This document shows, in pieces, positions 13,901 through 25,037 of a DNA stretch of 64,000 nucleotides. Every line of letters begins with the position of its first letter. Position 1 is the first letter of the stretch. Both the position numbers and the translations under genes were made by a program. Origin of the DNA: Agelaius tricolor (Eukaryota; Chordata; Aves; Passeriformes; Icteridae); the NCBI GenBank assembly GCA_023055355.1, contig JALJCS010000001.1:46753381-46817380 (forward strand), read 5' to 3'. The notes beneath the pieces were generated by a model. It did no database searches. It saw only the letters and a list, made by a program, of their open reading frames with translations, and was not told the origin of the DNA.

Positions 13901-14249
13901 AAATTTAAGACTTTTATGTGGTAGCAAAGTGGCAAAAGTTCCTCTTAATTCTAGAGGGTTTTTTAACAAGAAACATTTTTTCTATCAGAGTAAATGTCCA
14001 ACTCCTGTCCTACTTTTTTGTGACATTTTAGGTTAGTGTACCTTGATTTTAAACTGCACGTCAAAAAATGATTTACCACAGCATCTGTAAAATGTTCTCA
14101 AGACCTTGGCAAACACCTGATAGTTTAGGTTCATGTCCAAATACTAGGTCCTATCCCCAGAATAGATTTCTGATAAATGGATGAAAACAACTGGCAGGTA
14201 AACATGAGTAAAGAGAAGAAAAGAAAAAAAAGGAAAAAAAATCCACCTC

Positions 14250-14261
14250 ACAATTAATTGT
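14250..14261. promoter_or_regulatory. ACAATTAATTGT palindrome, first copy
   Basis: This 12-bp perfect palindrome is centred on TAATTA, the core bound by many homeodomain proteins. An identical 12-mer occurs at 45555-45566. It is flanked by A-rich and T-rich runs. Confidence 0.2.
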
Positions 14262-14455
14262 CTTTTTTTTTCTAGAAAAGTTTCTTTTTAGTAGTTTTCT
14301 TTTCTGAAATGTTCTGCTAGAGCTCCTATTGGTGAGAAACTTGCTTACTTGGCACCGTAATTTTAATCCAAATTTATGTGCTTCTCTTTTCTTGTTGAAA
14401 CTTTTGGAGAGAGGGCAAAAGTACTACAGCTCTGTTATTTCTCTAAAAACTCAGT

Positions 14456-14562
14456 CCATGTTTGTATGGGTATGAGAAAGTAGGATAATTTGTTCTCCGT
14501 GAGAAGTATCCAGGGCTCCTTGATTTGCCTCCTACGGAGAACATCTTTTTATACAAACATGG
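14456..14562. repeat. Nested perfect inverted repeats (compound hairpin)
   Basis: The outer arms are a perfect 12-bp inverted repeat: 'ccatgtttgtat' at 14456-14467 and 'atacaaacatgg' at 14551-14562. Inside them lies a second perfect inverted repeat of 10 bp: 'tgttctccgt' at 14491-14500 and 'acggagaaca' at 14534-14543. The arms are colinear, so one transcript could fold into a 107-nt two-stage stem with a 33-nt terminal loop and an asymmetric internal loop (23 nt against 7 nt). No flanking target duplication is evident. It could be a hairpin RNA, a remnant of a palindromic element, or chance. I cannot name a family. Confidence 0.7.
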
Positions 14563-15959
14563 TGACTGTATACTAGGGAATGCTTTTGGACACTGACAAG
14601 CTCAGGAGCTAATTTATTCTATGTCATCGTGTTGGTCTGTATCTGTAATTAGCCTTTAGTCACAGTGTCTCTTGCAAGTTTCACTATTTTTGTAAAGATT
14701 GAAATACTAGACCTAAATGAATTTTTTTCTAGTTTTCATGACTATGTGCTAACAATAACAGTGGAATGTTCATTTTTAAGGATACAGAAATACAAATGTG
14801 TATTGAGGTACTATGAAACACACTGTGAAATAATAAATTTTAAAATCTGTTTATTGAAATGCCCCAGATTATTCCTAATGGGTGCTGTTGAGCTGTGTTT
14901 AGTGGGCTGTGGTAGAGCTGGGCCACCACATGGGACCAAAGCCATGAGGGACTGGTAGCTCCTGCTCTTTGTAATGGTCACCTCTGGTCTTGGCTGCACT
15001 TGTGTGGGTTTTGAGAAGCTTAAAGTAAAGCATTGCTATGACCATTCCTTACTATCCTGTGATATGAGTGGTGTTTGCCTGCACTGAAGGATGTGGGAAA
15101 GGCAGCCTACTTGTTCCATACAAACCTTTTCTGGAGTAAAGGCAAGCCCTAGCATTGATTGACCTGGGCGCTGCAAGCTGAAGTTGTACCACAGCACCTG
15201 ATTTTCGTTTACCTCTCTGAAGCAGCTGGTGAACTTTTCTGGTTCAAAGTTGCCCAGAAGAATTTAGAGTTTTACGTAATTCTTTTTACTCTTAAGCTCA
15301 ATAGGGCCTAGCCATTTTTCCATAGCTCCAAGCCTCACATTCATGACTGAGGTAAACTTTTCCTTTGTCACCGTTTTCCTCCCACACTGATTCCACTCTC
15401 CAGTGTTAATGCCTTCAGAGTGAGGGAGAGAGCTGTACTGAGAAATGTAGGGATCATTTGTGTCCTGGATTGTTTCCCTAAGAAAAAACAAAGTAATCTG
15501 TCCTGTACATACTGTACAACAGAAGAGACAGGATACAGTTGGTAGTACAACTATCTTTAATTTGTTAGTGAGCACTTTCCATAAATACACTATAAAATTA
15601 GGGGAAGTTTATTTGTTTCCTGTTTATGAGAAAGAGGTCACTATTTTTGTCTGATCATTGACTAAAATTTTGCAGTTATGTGAAGAAATACTTTGTGGAG
15701 AAAAAAAAATATTTAAGGAGAACTCCAAAACAAACCTGTCTGACTTTAAGGAACAGGCTGCATGCAGTAGCCAGGCATGTACAAACCATAAGTTCCTCCT
15801 ACAAAAATGTTATATGCTGCTTTCAAGGTGGATAGCTTTTTTAGAGAATAAAACATAAACAAGATAATTGACTCTGTTATGCTATTTGTGAAATAATATT
15901 TGGAAGGTATGCTGCTGTTCAGGTAAAATATGGATTGGGGAAAGATGTAAATGTTGTCG

Positions 15960-17230
15960 GGGGAAGATTTCATTCCCTTCTGAAAACCCCCAGCAGGAGA
16001 AGGCTGGGGCACTGATCTTGCTTGCAAACTAGCTGTCTGTCTAGTCCTTGGGCTCAGCCCTGCTTGCAGACTGCTGCAGGATGTCTGGGCAGCAGGGAGA
16101 GTCTGGGGCAAGGGGAAACCCAGGAGGCAGATGGTCCATTTCTCCTTTTGCCCACCTCTATTGCAAACATGATCTTTACTAGCCAAACATTGCCGTGGCT
16201 TTGATTAGTTGCCTGTGTCTCCTATAACCAAAGGGTGCTGGAGTTATTCTCTGCTGTTTGGACAGCTTACTTTTTCCCCATCCACCCCAGGCTACTATCA
16301 GTGGTGTCATAATCTCCTGGAACTGCCTTCAGGCACATCCGGAGTAGAGTGAGTCCAACCTGCTGAGGTGGAAAGGCCTTGGAAAAGCTTGGCCAATGGG
16401 AGAGGTGGGAGGCAGGGAAACACCAACACATGAGCCTCTGCCTGGCACTGTATTGGTTGTTCTTGGTCTCAAGAGCTAGAAATTTAGAAGTAGTACCTAG
16501 AGTTGAAGAGTTTGGGCATTTTATTCACTTCAGGGTCTGTTGGATTGTAGCAGTCACTCTGGTTCCTGAAAAACCTCCCTTGTGGCTGAGCCGGTCTGTG
16601 AAGGCTCCTTTGTTGGGAGTTGCTGGGTGGTGTGTCTGTTTGTGCAGAACAGGGCTGTGTTCAGCACTGATCTCACCCAAGGTGTGTTTGCTAAGCAGGC
16701 TGGGCAGGGCAGGTGGTTGGTGGTTCCTCTCCAGCAGCAGATGGCGGGGCAGCCTCCTGACACCTCCAGTTCCAGTCCTGCCCCACCAGCTCAGCCTTCC
16801 CAGTCCCCAGGCAGGGCATGTGCAGCAGCTGCCTCTCCTGCTGGGATGGCTTGAAACCACAACAAAGTGCTGTTTGCTTCTTTGCTGATGTCTTGGTGCT
16901 CTGAACAGGGCCTGGCCCTGGTGGGCTTTTCTCTGAGGTGTGCAGGAGGAAGCCCAGCAGGGCAGGAGAAAATACTCTGAGCTGTAAGAACTTCCAGAAG
17001 GAGCAGGAAAGAAACAAACTCAATAGTTTTGAAATATCTTTTTACTGGATACTATTCACCCCTGCCATTGCTCTGTGTCTACAAGTCATTGTATGTCTGG
17101 CAGCTCTTCCTCCACATTGGAAAGTTATGAGGCTTCCCTTTTACAGGCAGCAGAGCCAACCCCAAATGCTCTCTGCAGCTCTGTTGTTTGAGAGCTGGAC
17201 TCTCAGGGCTTTGAATAATAAATCCCAAGA
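15960..17230. other. GC-richer plateau, no gene recognised
   Basis: Composition shifts visibly upward from about 15960 to 17230 relative to both flanks, with many CAG/CTG and CCC/GGG words but few CpGs, so it is not a CpG island. Overlapping frames of 169, 111 and 110 codons are open in opposite directions, which follows from the scarcity of AT-rich stop codons. A CCAAT string at 16392 and AATAAA at 17217 are not enough to call a gene or an LTR. It may be an unrecognised old repeat or a regulatory segment. Confidence 0.4.
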
Positions 17231-18079
17231 AGAGCCCTATGTACTTGAATGGAAAACAGCTGGATAGCTTTTTTTTTTCCCCTTCTCACATTATAATCCC
17301 GTTGGCCATGTGCTTTTTCTTGCTCTCTGTCTTTTTCTTCTATTTTTCTTTTTCCTGTTTTTTTTTCCTTTTGCATATTTAAACCAGTGCTACTTAAAAA
17401 AATTCTTAACCAAATATTTGCAGAGTCTGTGCAGGTACACAGTCCTCCCCTGTGAGGTGAGGAATAAGCAACAGTGTATCCTTATGCCTTGTCCTCTGGG
17501 GCTTTTTTTTTTCCTCATTCTCTGCTTTATCAATTATCTGTGCTGTAGAGTGTTTCCAAAGAGTTGTGATAGTATTCCTGTTGTTTAGAGGGAAGAGAGA
17601 AATACTTTTTCTTTCAGTAGTGTATTGAGAACCTATGCACAAGTATCTGCTAGTTTTGGAGGCCTAGACACCAAAATGCAATATTACAGGGTGCCAAGGG
17701 AGTTGCTGATTATAATAATTATGCAGTCATTATTGTACCAGCTGCTCCAATATCCTGCATTCTTGGAGCCCATTTAACATCAGGTTGCACTATCAATTCT
17801 CTTGCACTTATCCAAGAATTCAAGAATTTCGCTCGTTTTCTTTTTTTTATTTTTTAAGTTATCACAAGAGCTGCTGTAGGCTGGTAAGTTTCTTCAGTGA
17901 CTCTTCCATTGTTCCAGTTTTAGAAATGAGGACCTAAAGCAGAAAATTATAAACATCCACAATTTTTGGAGTCCAAATGCCTTGGTACATTGGTACTTCT
18001 AGTGCTGACATACCCATACTCTACATGGGCTTTAAATAAAGGTAAATAAATTTACCTGCTATTCAGTGCTGTAAGTGTG

Positions 18080-18110
18080 TGAATACTTACCAACATAAGG
18101 TAAGTATTCA
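18080..18110. repeat. Perfect 12-bp hairpin
   Basis: 'tgaatacttacc' (18080-18091) and 'ggtaagtattca' (18099-18110) are exact reverse complements separated by 7 nt. The right arm contains 'ggtaagta', an excellent 5' splice-site match on the + strand, and by symmetry the minus strand carries the same donor-like string. There is no U-tract and no gene context, so I call it only a structure. Confidence 0.75.
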
Positions 18111-18157
18111 GTGTGTTCTTTTTCTAACATGCAGAATACAACACTGTCAGAATCAAG

Positions 18158-18180
18158 ATTAACTGTAGAATACAGTTAAT
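18158..18180. repeat. Perfect 10-bp hairpin with 3-nt loop
   Basis: 'attaactgta' (18158-18167) and 'tacagttaat' (18171-18180) are exact reverse complements around the loop 'gaa'. A further 'agat'/'atct' pairing is possible on the outside with a 2-nt offset. It lies only 48 bp beyond the 18080-18110 hairpin. Confidence 0.7.
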
Positions 18181-21100
18181 ATCTGAACATGTATTGAGCA
18201 TTAGTGTTTTCTTCGTTCGGGATATAAATAAAACTATTTTTCTGTTACCACATCCCATAAAGTTGGTCAAATTTAACTAAATCTGACAGCTACTCAGTGT
18301 TCAAGAGTAATAATTAAATTTAAACTTGGAGTACTATTTATGAAAATAATTAGACTATTCGTGTAGGTAAACTATTACTTTCAATAACTGAACTAATTGT
18401 AATAGCTAAAACTAAAAAGTGAAGAGCTAAATGGTCTCTAAGGTTTGAAAAGGATCAGTGTTGATACTTTGCATTGGATTTTAAGACAAGGGTTCTGTTT
18501 ATTTTAAGTTTGTTACCATAGAAGTATAAACTGAAAGGTAGCAATGAGGACTTTGTAATATATTATATTAAATAAACTTTCCCTGTTAGCACTGCATGCA
18601 AAACTTTATTTACATTTCAGTAAACTGCTTTCTGCTGCATTTACAATTCTGCTCTACAGATAAATTAAGGGATATCATGACAGTATGATTTACTTTCTCC
18701 TTACAAACTGAAAAACAATATTTTAAAATCTATTTGCCTGAAGGGCTTGCATTAAATTTTCTGGGCAGCATCAAATCTAACATCAGATGAAAGTCAGTCT
18801 TATCTTCTTGTTCCTATACTTAAAGGATGGGCAAATATTAAATATTGTGTTTAGAATTCATTGTTCTTGCAAACAGTATTGAATAACTCCTTAAAATATA
18901 TTCCTACCCTGCAATAACAGATGAGCTGCCACCAAATTAAATAAATAAAAAGATCTGATAGAATCACACATAAAGCTTTGACTGTTTGATTTTTTTTTAT
19001 GTTCTACAAACTTACTCTTCCAGAAGTCAGTGAATGCTTCAGGTTTGGTTGAGCTGAACAGGTGCAGTTGAGTGAATGACTTGGGCTGTAATATTGGTGA
19101 TAGATAAGCTGTGAAAGAAACACTGAGCCTGAACTTCCAGTCTCAGGATAATTTGTAGGGCTGGTAAATCTGGAGGTGAGGGCAGGGAAGAAGTATTTCT
19201 GTTTACATAAAGGAGCAGATGTTGTCTGCACTCCAGGTACAAAGGCTGTAAAATGTCATAGTCCAGCCTTTTTATACAACATTTTCATGAGGTGCATCCT
19301 TCTGGCGTGATGCAGGTACGACTCCTTCTGTTAACACCGTTCCTTTAAAAAGAAGTGTCAAGGATTATTTCATTTCATATGAAGAGAGAGACGGTAGAAT
19401 TAATTTGAAATACCTCTTAACGCTTTTCCACTAAAAGCTGTTTGACAAAACACAGGGTAGCCTATTCTGTTTGTAAACTTCATCACTTTTGGTTGCTCAG
19501 CTTGATGCAGGTTTTATTCATTAGGAGCTTTCAGCCTGGCTGTTGGAAGAAGAAGGATGTTCCTCTTGCAAACATCTGACTCCCTGTCCAGGGCACCGTA
19601 TGGCAAAGTGTCCTCTATGAGGGCACATGCCATCAAGCAATATGAGCCACCATGTTCAACATAATGTGAAGTTACAAACTCTCTAGCTTAAACATTTAGA
19701 GGATTTTAGTTACTTATCTGCAAAAGTTTTAAAGATACATGTAAGTAATGCAGCTCTTTCATTTGCAGAAGCTCCCTCCCTTGCAGACAGAGGTACATAC
19801 CTGGCTACCATGAAGGCATTAAGCATTCATAAGTTTATTTTCAGAGCACCTAGAACACAAAGGAAACCTCATCTCTGCTATGCTCAGTTGAATGTGCTGT
19901 CATCCACACTTAGGTTTCTGTGTTCTTCTGGCTGGACAAGTTTCTTGGTTACAGCTTGGTTTTTGTGCGTATGTGGTGTGATGCCGTTAGTTCCGATGTC
20001 CTGTGAGCTGTAGCTGTTCAGTCTGTTTCCAAAAAATTTCCTCCACTGCTGAGGTTTGGTTTAAGGCTTGTTGAGCACAGCAGGTGGTGGGACTAGTTCA
20101 CAATGAAACTAAGTATTGGTATTTGGAAAAAACTCTAGATATTACTATAATTTAAAATAATTGGGCAGTGGGAGCTACTACTTGTGGCCTTGAGCAGATC
20201 ACTGTGAAAATGTCAGCCTTTATCTGGTTAACTATTTACTTACATTTTTTCATTTTCTTATTTTTATTTTTTTCTCTTGTTCTTTTCCTTGAGCAGTTGA
20301 GTGGGGCAATAAACTCACAATCCTTTAAACTATTTTTTTCAGCTCTGTATTCTAGGTAATACTCAAATTCTGATTTCATGGAGTTTATTTTCCAGAATGA
20401 GCCTCCCATTATGTTTCAATGGAACAAAAATTTGCAAAGAATTTGCAATTGAGAAATAAACAAGTTTACAAGAAATCTTAGAAATTCCTGAAATGTGCTC
20501 TAATAGTTTCTTTCCTTTTTCTGAAAGCATTGTAGAAATATGATATTTCTTTTGATTACTTAACAAAGTTGTAGTCCTGTGACATGGTTTTAAATGAAAC
20601 ATTTTCTAGTTTTTATAAAGGCTCTTATGTAATTAAAAATGGTAAAACAATAGACCAAAAGAAAGAACCAGTCAGCAAATAAGGAGTAAGAAATGATGTG
20701 TAATTGAGAAAAAAACCCTACATTTTAGCATCTGAGCTGGACACAATGACTTAGCTTAGAAATTACAAGGTATTTGACAGCAACTGCTGCTGGTTTGATG
20801 TTTCATTAGAAACTAGTAATATTTTGTGATTTCTGGCAAAGGTGAGCTGAAATGATTTGTGTAATGTGTCTGTAGCACTGCAAGCTGTAATTCAAATATA
20901 AATTGTTACTTCCAGCCTTCTCTGTGCTTTCTCTCTCAGTAGAAAACCAAACTGAAAGCAGAATACTTTATGCATTTATCAGATGATGCTTACAAAATGT
21001 TGTGAATCTGACAAACATGGAAGAGTAAAATACTTTGAAAGACAAATTAGCTTTCTGTTATTGAACCTGTCTGTCTTAAGTCTGACCGTGGACTCCTAGC

Positions 21101-21208
21101 AAGGTTCAGAGCTGCCTGTGGTCTGGGTTGTCTCCTGAAGCCCTGTGATGAAGTGTCTCACTTGCCTAATCGAGGTACCTATGACTAAGAAACAGAAATG
21201 GCTCTTAA

Positions 21209-21271
21209 ATGTTCATCTTATTTAACACACCTAAATATGGGTGTTGTAGGTCTGTTAAATAAGATGGACAT
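21209..21271 (+). repeat. 24-bp near-perfect hairpin, possible small-RNA precursor
   Basis: The left arm, 21209-21232, begins 'atgttcatcttattt'. The right arm, 21248-21271, ends 'aaataagatggacat'. They are complementary at 22 of 24 positions around a 15-nt loop. One of the two exceptions (T at 21213 opposite G at 21267) is a G-U pair if the + strand is transcribed, but an A-C clash on the minus strand. The other is a C-C mismatch (21228/21252). Pairing stops abruptly outside the arms. This is slightly short for a canonical animal pre-miRNA, which usually has a lower stem as well. I recognise no known miRNA in the arms. It could also be a relic of a palindromic transposon. Confidence 0.6.
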
Positions 21272-23567
21272 CTATAATCTCAAGGTGAACTTTCTACTAG
21301 GAGCTTGGTGTTTTTCGTTATAGCATAAGGCAATGTCACCCTACTTTTTCTTAAAACACAATTCATAAGATCACATCTGCTGTCAGTGTTTCTGAATGTG
21401 AATCTCCCACTTTGGTGAGCATCCCTTTTAGCTACTTTACTTTGACATATACGTGTATAAAGTTTCTTTTCATTTTCTGCTAAGCTTATGATTTTATCTT
21501 TTCAGAAAAATCAAAAGAAAAAAACTCATAACTTTTCATGACTTCATTTAATCTCTTTGTTATCAGTACTAAACATATGTACTTACACTAAATTTTTTTC
21601 TTGCATTGCGAGGCTTTGGAATATGTGTCCATTCATGTGAATTGGGCATATTTCTCTGCATGTTTGCTATGTTTTGTCAAAGTAAATTCTCCCATAAGTT
21701 TGCCCATTTCTGCTGCTCTGATCTATCTGAAGCAGTTATTCAGTCATGTGTCTGATAGCGACAAGCTTCAGCTTGTCTTTGTATTTTATCACATTCTTAC
21801 TTAGCTTAAAATTATATTGTCTTTTCTGTAGTACTCCTCTATAAAATTCAAGATAATTTCAAATTAATTTCCTCCAGGAAATTATGTTACTTACTAATGT
21901 TGCTTTTTCCCTTCTCCCTGTATACTAACTCGTTATGGAGACCATCAGGTGAGAAAGGCCTAGTAGTGTTAGAAATGAAAAGCAGGAAAACACGTTAGTC
22001 CTGTGTAGGGAACACAAAATGTCAATGGGGAGCTGTTCAAATCTCTAAGATGCCTGGGCACAAAGACCATGTTTTTTGCCATTGCTGTAGTTTCTTTCAT
22101 ATCTAAATCACAATTACTTTGAAGACTTTATTGTTAAGAAATAACTGGGTTTCATAGCATTGCCTTTTGCTGTTGCACAAGAATATGGAAGTATTTAATT
22201 TAATTGATACCACACATGTTGATGTTTGCATTGTGATGTGAACAGCAGAATATTTAGTTGAAAAAATAAGTGTGCATTAAAACTGAATATAATTCAAATT
22301 CTTTAGAGGATTCTGTTATTCAAAATACAGAGTTTATCTTTCAATATATGTCTGGTTTCCTAAGAAACTTTCTTCTTATCTAGATGCTTTGTGAATCACC
22401 CCTGTCAGCATTAGGCTAGACAGTTCACCTAGATATTTTTATTTCTTATTGTTTGTAAAAAGTCACCTTCCCATTTCTCCACAACTGCTCATGTGAAACA
22501 GTTTTCAGGAGGATTTTGCATGTGGGTGCAATCATCCACAAAGTGCTGAGAGGAGCTGTGGGTGGCTGCACTGCTGGCATCCTGCTTCCCAGTGCCCTTG
22601 AGGCCATGGGGCTGCTGCCGTTCCTGCAGTTACAGATGGGATGTGTCAGAGTTAAGTGGCAAATTACCATACATTTTAATGGAATTTGGCTGCCAGAATT
22701 TCTTAGGCCACTTCTAAAATTTTAAGCTGTGATTGACTGTTTCTTGGGAAAGAGATTTTCTAAAAATGCTCATCTTTTATTGACTAAAGGAAAGTGGGTT
22801 TTCATTGGTCTGGTTTTTGAAGCTGAAGGAATCAGACTTGACTGGGGGCAAATTTTCTCTATAAAATACATAATCATGTAATTCTGAAAGTTGATGCTGT
22901 GTTTTATATACCAGTCTTTTCAAAATTGTTTCTGTTGGCATATCTGGTCAGTTCATATTGCCTTTTAAATTTTTTTAATGGTATCAAGTGCACTGGTGTA
23001 TTATTTTTATATCTCATGCTTCAAGTAATATTAGGTTCAAGCATTTAACCTAAATATTTAATGTAATATGATAACATACAATCCAGACATTACTTTTTTT
23101 TTAAAATTTATTTACATTAAAGGAAATTGCAGGTTGCTGGGAAGAAAGCTCCTCTTCATTGCTATGACCTGTGTAAACAGGTCAAGCTGTCAGATAGGCC
23201 TTGGTAACTGGGTCCTAGTCTGACCTTGCAACATCAACAGACTCAATCAGCCTTAATCCAAGGCTGCAGATGGGATGAAGAGGGTCTGCAGGGTAAGGTG
23301 TGTACCAGTCACCTAGGTTGGTGGGGAGCAGAGTCCCTTCTCTTCATCCTTTCTTAGAAGTCTGCTGGTGATTCAACATGGTGAATAGGTGAATAGGTAA
23401 ATACTAAAGCTGTATAATGAAAATTCTTCCCTTAATAAATCAAACCCTTACAGTGTGGAAGTAAAATTTCAAAATTGCTACTGGAAAAAAAACATGTCAA
23501 ATATGACCTGAAGCAGAACAATTAGAATTAGGTATTTTCTGACTTTTTGTATGTGTTTTTTTGGAAG

Positions 23568-23598
23568 TTGTTGGGTTTTTTTTGGTTTGGTTTTTTGT
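23568..23598. repeat. G/T-only tract
   Basis: The tract reads 'gttgttgggttttt' and then 'tttggtttggttttttg', with no A or C. The 12-mer 'ttttgtatgtgt' occurs on both sides (23545-23556 and 23593-23604). Confidence 0.8.
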
Positions 23599-23621
23599 AT
23601 GTGTGTATCACTTGTTTATTT

Positions 23622-23648
23622 ATAAATGAAATTATAAATTTCATTTAT
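23622..23648. repeat. AT-rich perfect 12-bp palindrome
   Basis: 'ataaatgaaatt' (23622-23633) and 'aatttcatttat' (23637-23648) flank a 3-nt spacer. It sits in T-rich sequence just after a G/T-only tract (23568-23598), where AT-rich palindromes are easily formed by chance or template switching. Confidence 0.65.
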
Positions 23649-24329
23649 TTGTTTATTTATTTACAAATTTTATGAATAATTTGTATTGTAAAAGTGATGA
23701 AACAGGGAAAGAACAAAGTGGCTTGGTTCTGCTTTTGATAGTGCACCAAAATATTAGCCTGGTGATGAAGGTGGTCATGTTATGTGTGGTAAACTCAGAT
23801 TCAACTCACTATTTTTGCCTAAGCACACTTGAACGTGCGCCTTCCCTCTCTGAAGAAAGTGCTCTGATAACCAGACTAGAAATAACTCAAAAATAAGGTT
23901 TGTTGTGCTGCTCTGTATACAAAATTAAACACTCAGGGGAGCAGGAATTGGAACCAGATGTCTCATTTCCCAAGAGACTAATCTTGCCACCAGGCTAGAG
24001 AGTTGCATTTTCTCATAACTCTTCCCTTCCTCCATTTACATACAGTTTATACACAGGAGACAGTTCCAATTATCCTGGAGTATTAGATATTTTCACACTG
24101 GCATATAATTTTCCAAAGGGTATAATTGGACCGTGTCTAATTCAAGTGCAGGAGGGAATGATTAGCCAAAAGATACTTGAGTAGGTCAAGCACCAAGATC
24201 TGCATGGTTCTTCATGGAGACAAAATGTTACTCTTTTAACTTGTTTTATCTGTAAAATTTTTGTGCCCTTGTGTTTGCCTCAAGGAACCATGAGACCTTC
24301 AGTTACAGTTTGAACTGAAATGAACACAG

Positions 24330-24890
24330 GGACTGGGTTGCATTGGACAAGTGCTGCCTGCACGTTCAGGGAGGTGATCCTTGCCCTCCCTTCTGCACTG
24401 CCGAGGGCACAGCAGCGGGGCTGGGCTCAGCTTCCCAGAGTGAGAGATGTGGGCATAGGGAAGCAAGTCCAGCACAGGGCCTCAAATGGGGTTAGGGACC
24501 TGGAGCATCTGCTCTCTGAGGAGAGGCTGAGAGAGCTGAGACTTCAGCCTGGAGAGGGAAAGAAAATTCCTTCATCAGTGTGAAGGAATACCTGAAGGGA
24601 GGGACTGAAGAGGAGGGAGACAGACTTTTCCATGGTGTCCTGTGACAGACCAAGAGACAACGAGCATAAGTTAAACCACAGGACTTCCTGTCTGAACATC
24701 AAGAAATATCTTAATACTTTGAGGGTGAGAAAACACTGGTGCAGGGTGCCCACAGAAGCTGTGGAGCTTCATCCTTGAAGGTATTTGAGACCTTACTGGA
24801 CATGAACTTGGACTATCTACCTTAAGTGACCTTTCTTGAGCAGCTGTATTGGATTAGACAATCCCTGGAAGCCTCTTCTGACTTAACTTT
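24330..24890 (+). mobile_element. CR1 LINE fragment, diverged copy
   Basis: This is an older CR1 copy of about 560 bp. Recognisable blocks appear in the expected order: an upstream 'gggaggtgatccttgccctc' block (24369 on), a 'ccagcacagggcctcaaatg' block, 'gacctggagcatctgctctc', 'gaggagaggctgagagagct', 'cttcagcctggagaggg', 'gtgtcctgtgacagaccaag', 'gtctgaacatcaagaaatat', 'ctttgagggtgagaaaacac' and 'cacagaagctgtggagcttc'. The tail is poorly conserved (about 24850-24890) and the terminal octamer is not evident. The internal wording differs from the copy at 48 kb, which suggests a different CR1 subfamily. Open frames at 24320-24583 (+) and 24544-24753 (-) fall in or over this element and are not independent genes. 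The 5' boundary is uncertain by tens of bases. Confidence 0.85.
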
Positions 24891-25004
24891 TTTCTCTGAA
24901 AATGTGTAGTTCTCTATTCTTCTACTCACAAATACTTGCTGACAATATAAACATCATGTACCTAAGTTTATTATTCTGTCAGATTAAAATATGGAACATA
25001 AATT

Positions 25005-25037
25005 AAAAAAAAAAAAAAAAACAAACCCCAAACCAAA
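25005..25037. repeat. A17 run followed by C-interrupted A tract
   Basis: Seventeen A (25005-25021) lead into 'caaaccccaaaccaaa'. Although it has the form of a poly-A tail, I see no retrocopy upstream. The CR1 that ends at about 24890 does not use a poly-A tail. Confidence 0.85.

Larger units (their letters stand above)
4673..14455. other. Unique AT-rich DNA, no gene seen
   Basis: I see only short frames and scattered A or T runs. Mildly GC-richer patches lie at about 7260-7350, 7560-7760 and 9400-9700. The cysteine-rich frame at 9437-9682 overlaps two opposing frames and is not accepted. The very AT-rich part at 11950-12370 contains long stretches with almost no G or C. Confidence 0.65.
17590..24329. 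other. Unique AT-rich DNA with hairpins
   Basis: Apart from the hairpins at 18.08, 18.16, 21.2 and 23.6 kb this is unique sequence. A small GC-rich island at 22510-22640 gives overlapping frames on both strands with no known product. Confidence 0.6.

Noticed and set aside
15746..16186. 146-codon minus strand open frame
   Set aside because: It spans a sharp compositional boundary with different amino-acid bias on each side and no motif.
16379..16888. 169-codon + strand open frame
   Set aside because: It is the longest frame, but it overlaps long opposite-strand frames in GC-rich DNA, has Trp/Leu/Cys/Ser-rich composition and no family resemblance. It is probably chance.
25005..25037. Poly-A tail of a retrocopy
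   Set aside because: No gene-like sequence lies upstream apart from CR1, which does not use poly-A. The tract matches the general A/C low-complexity class.
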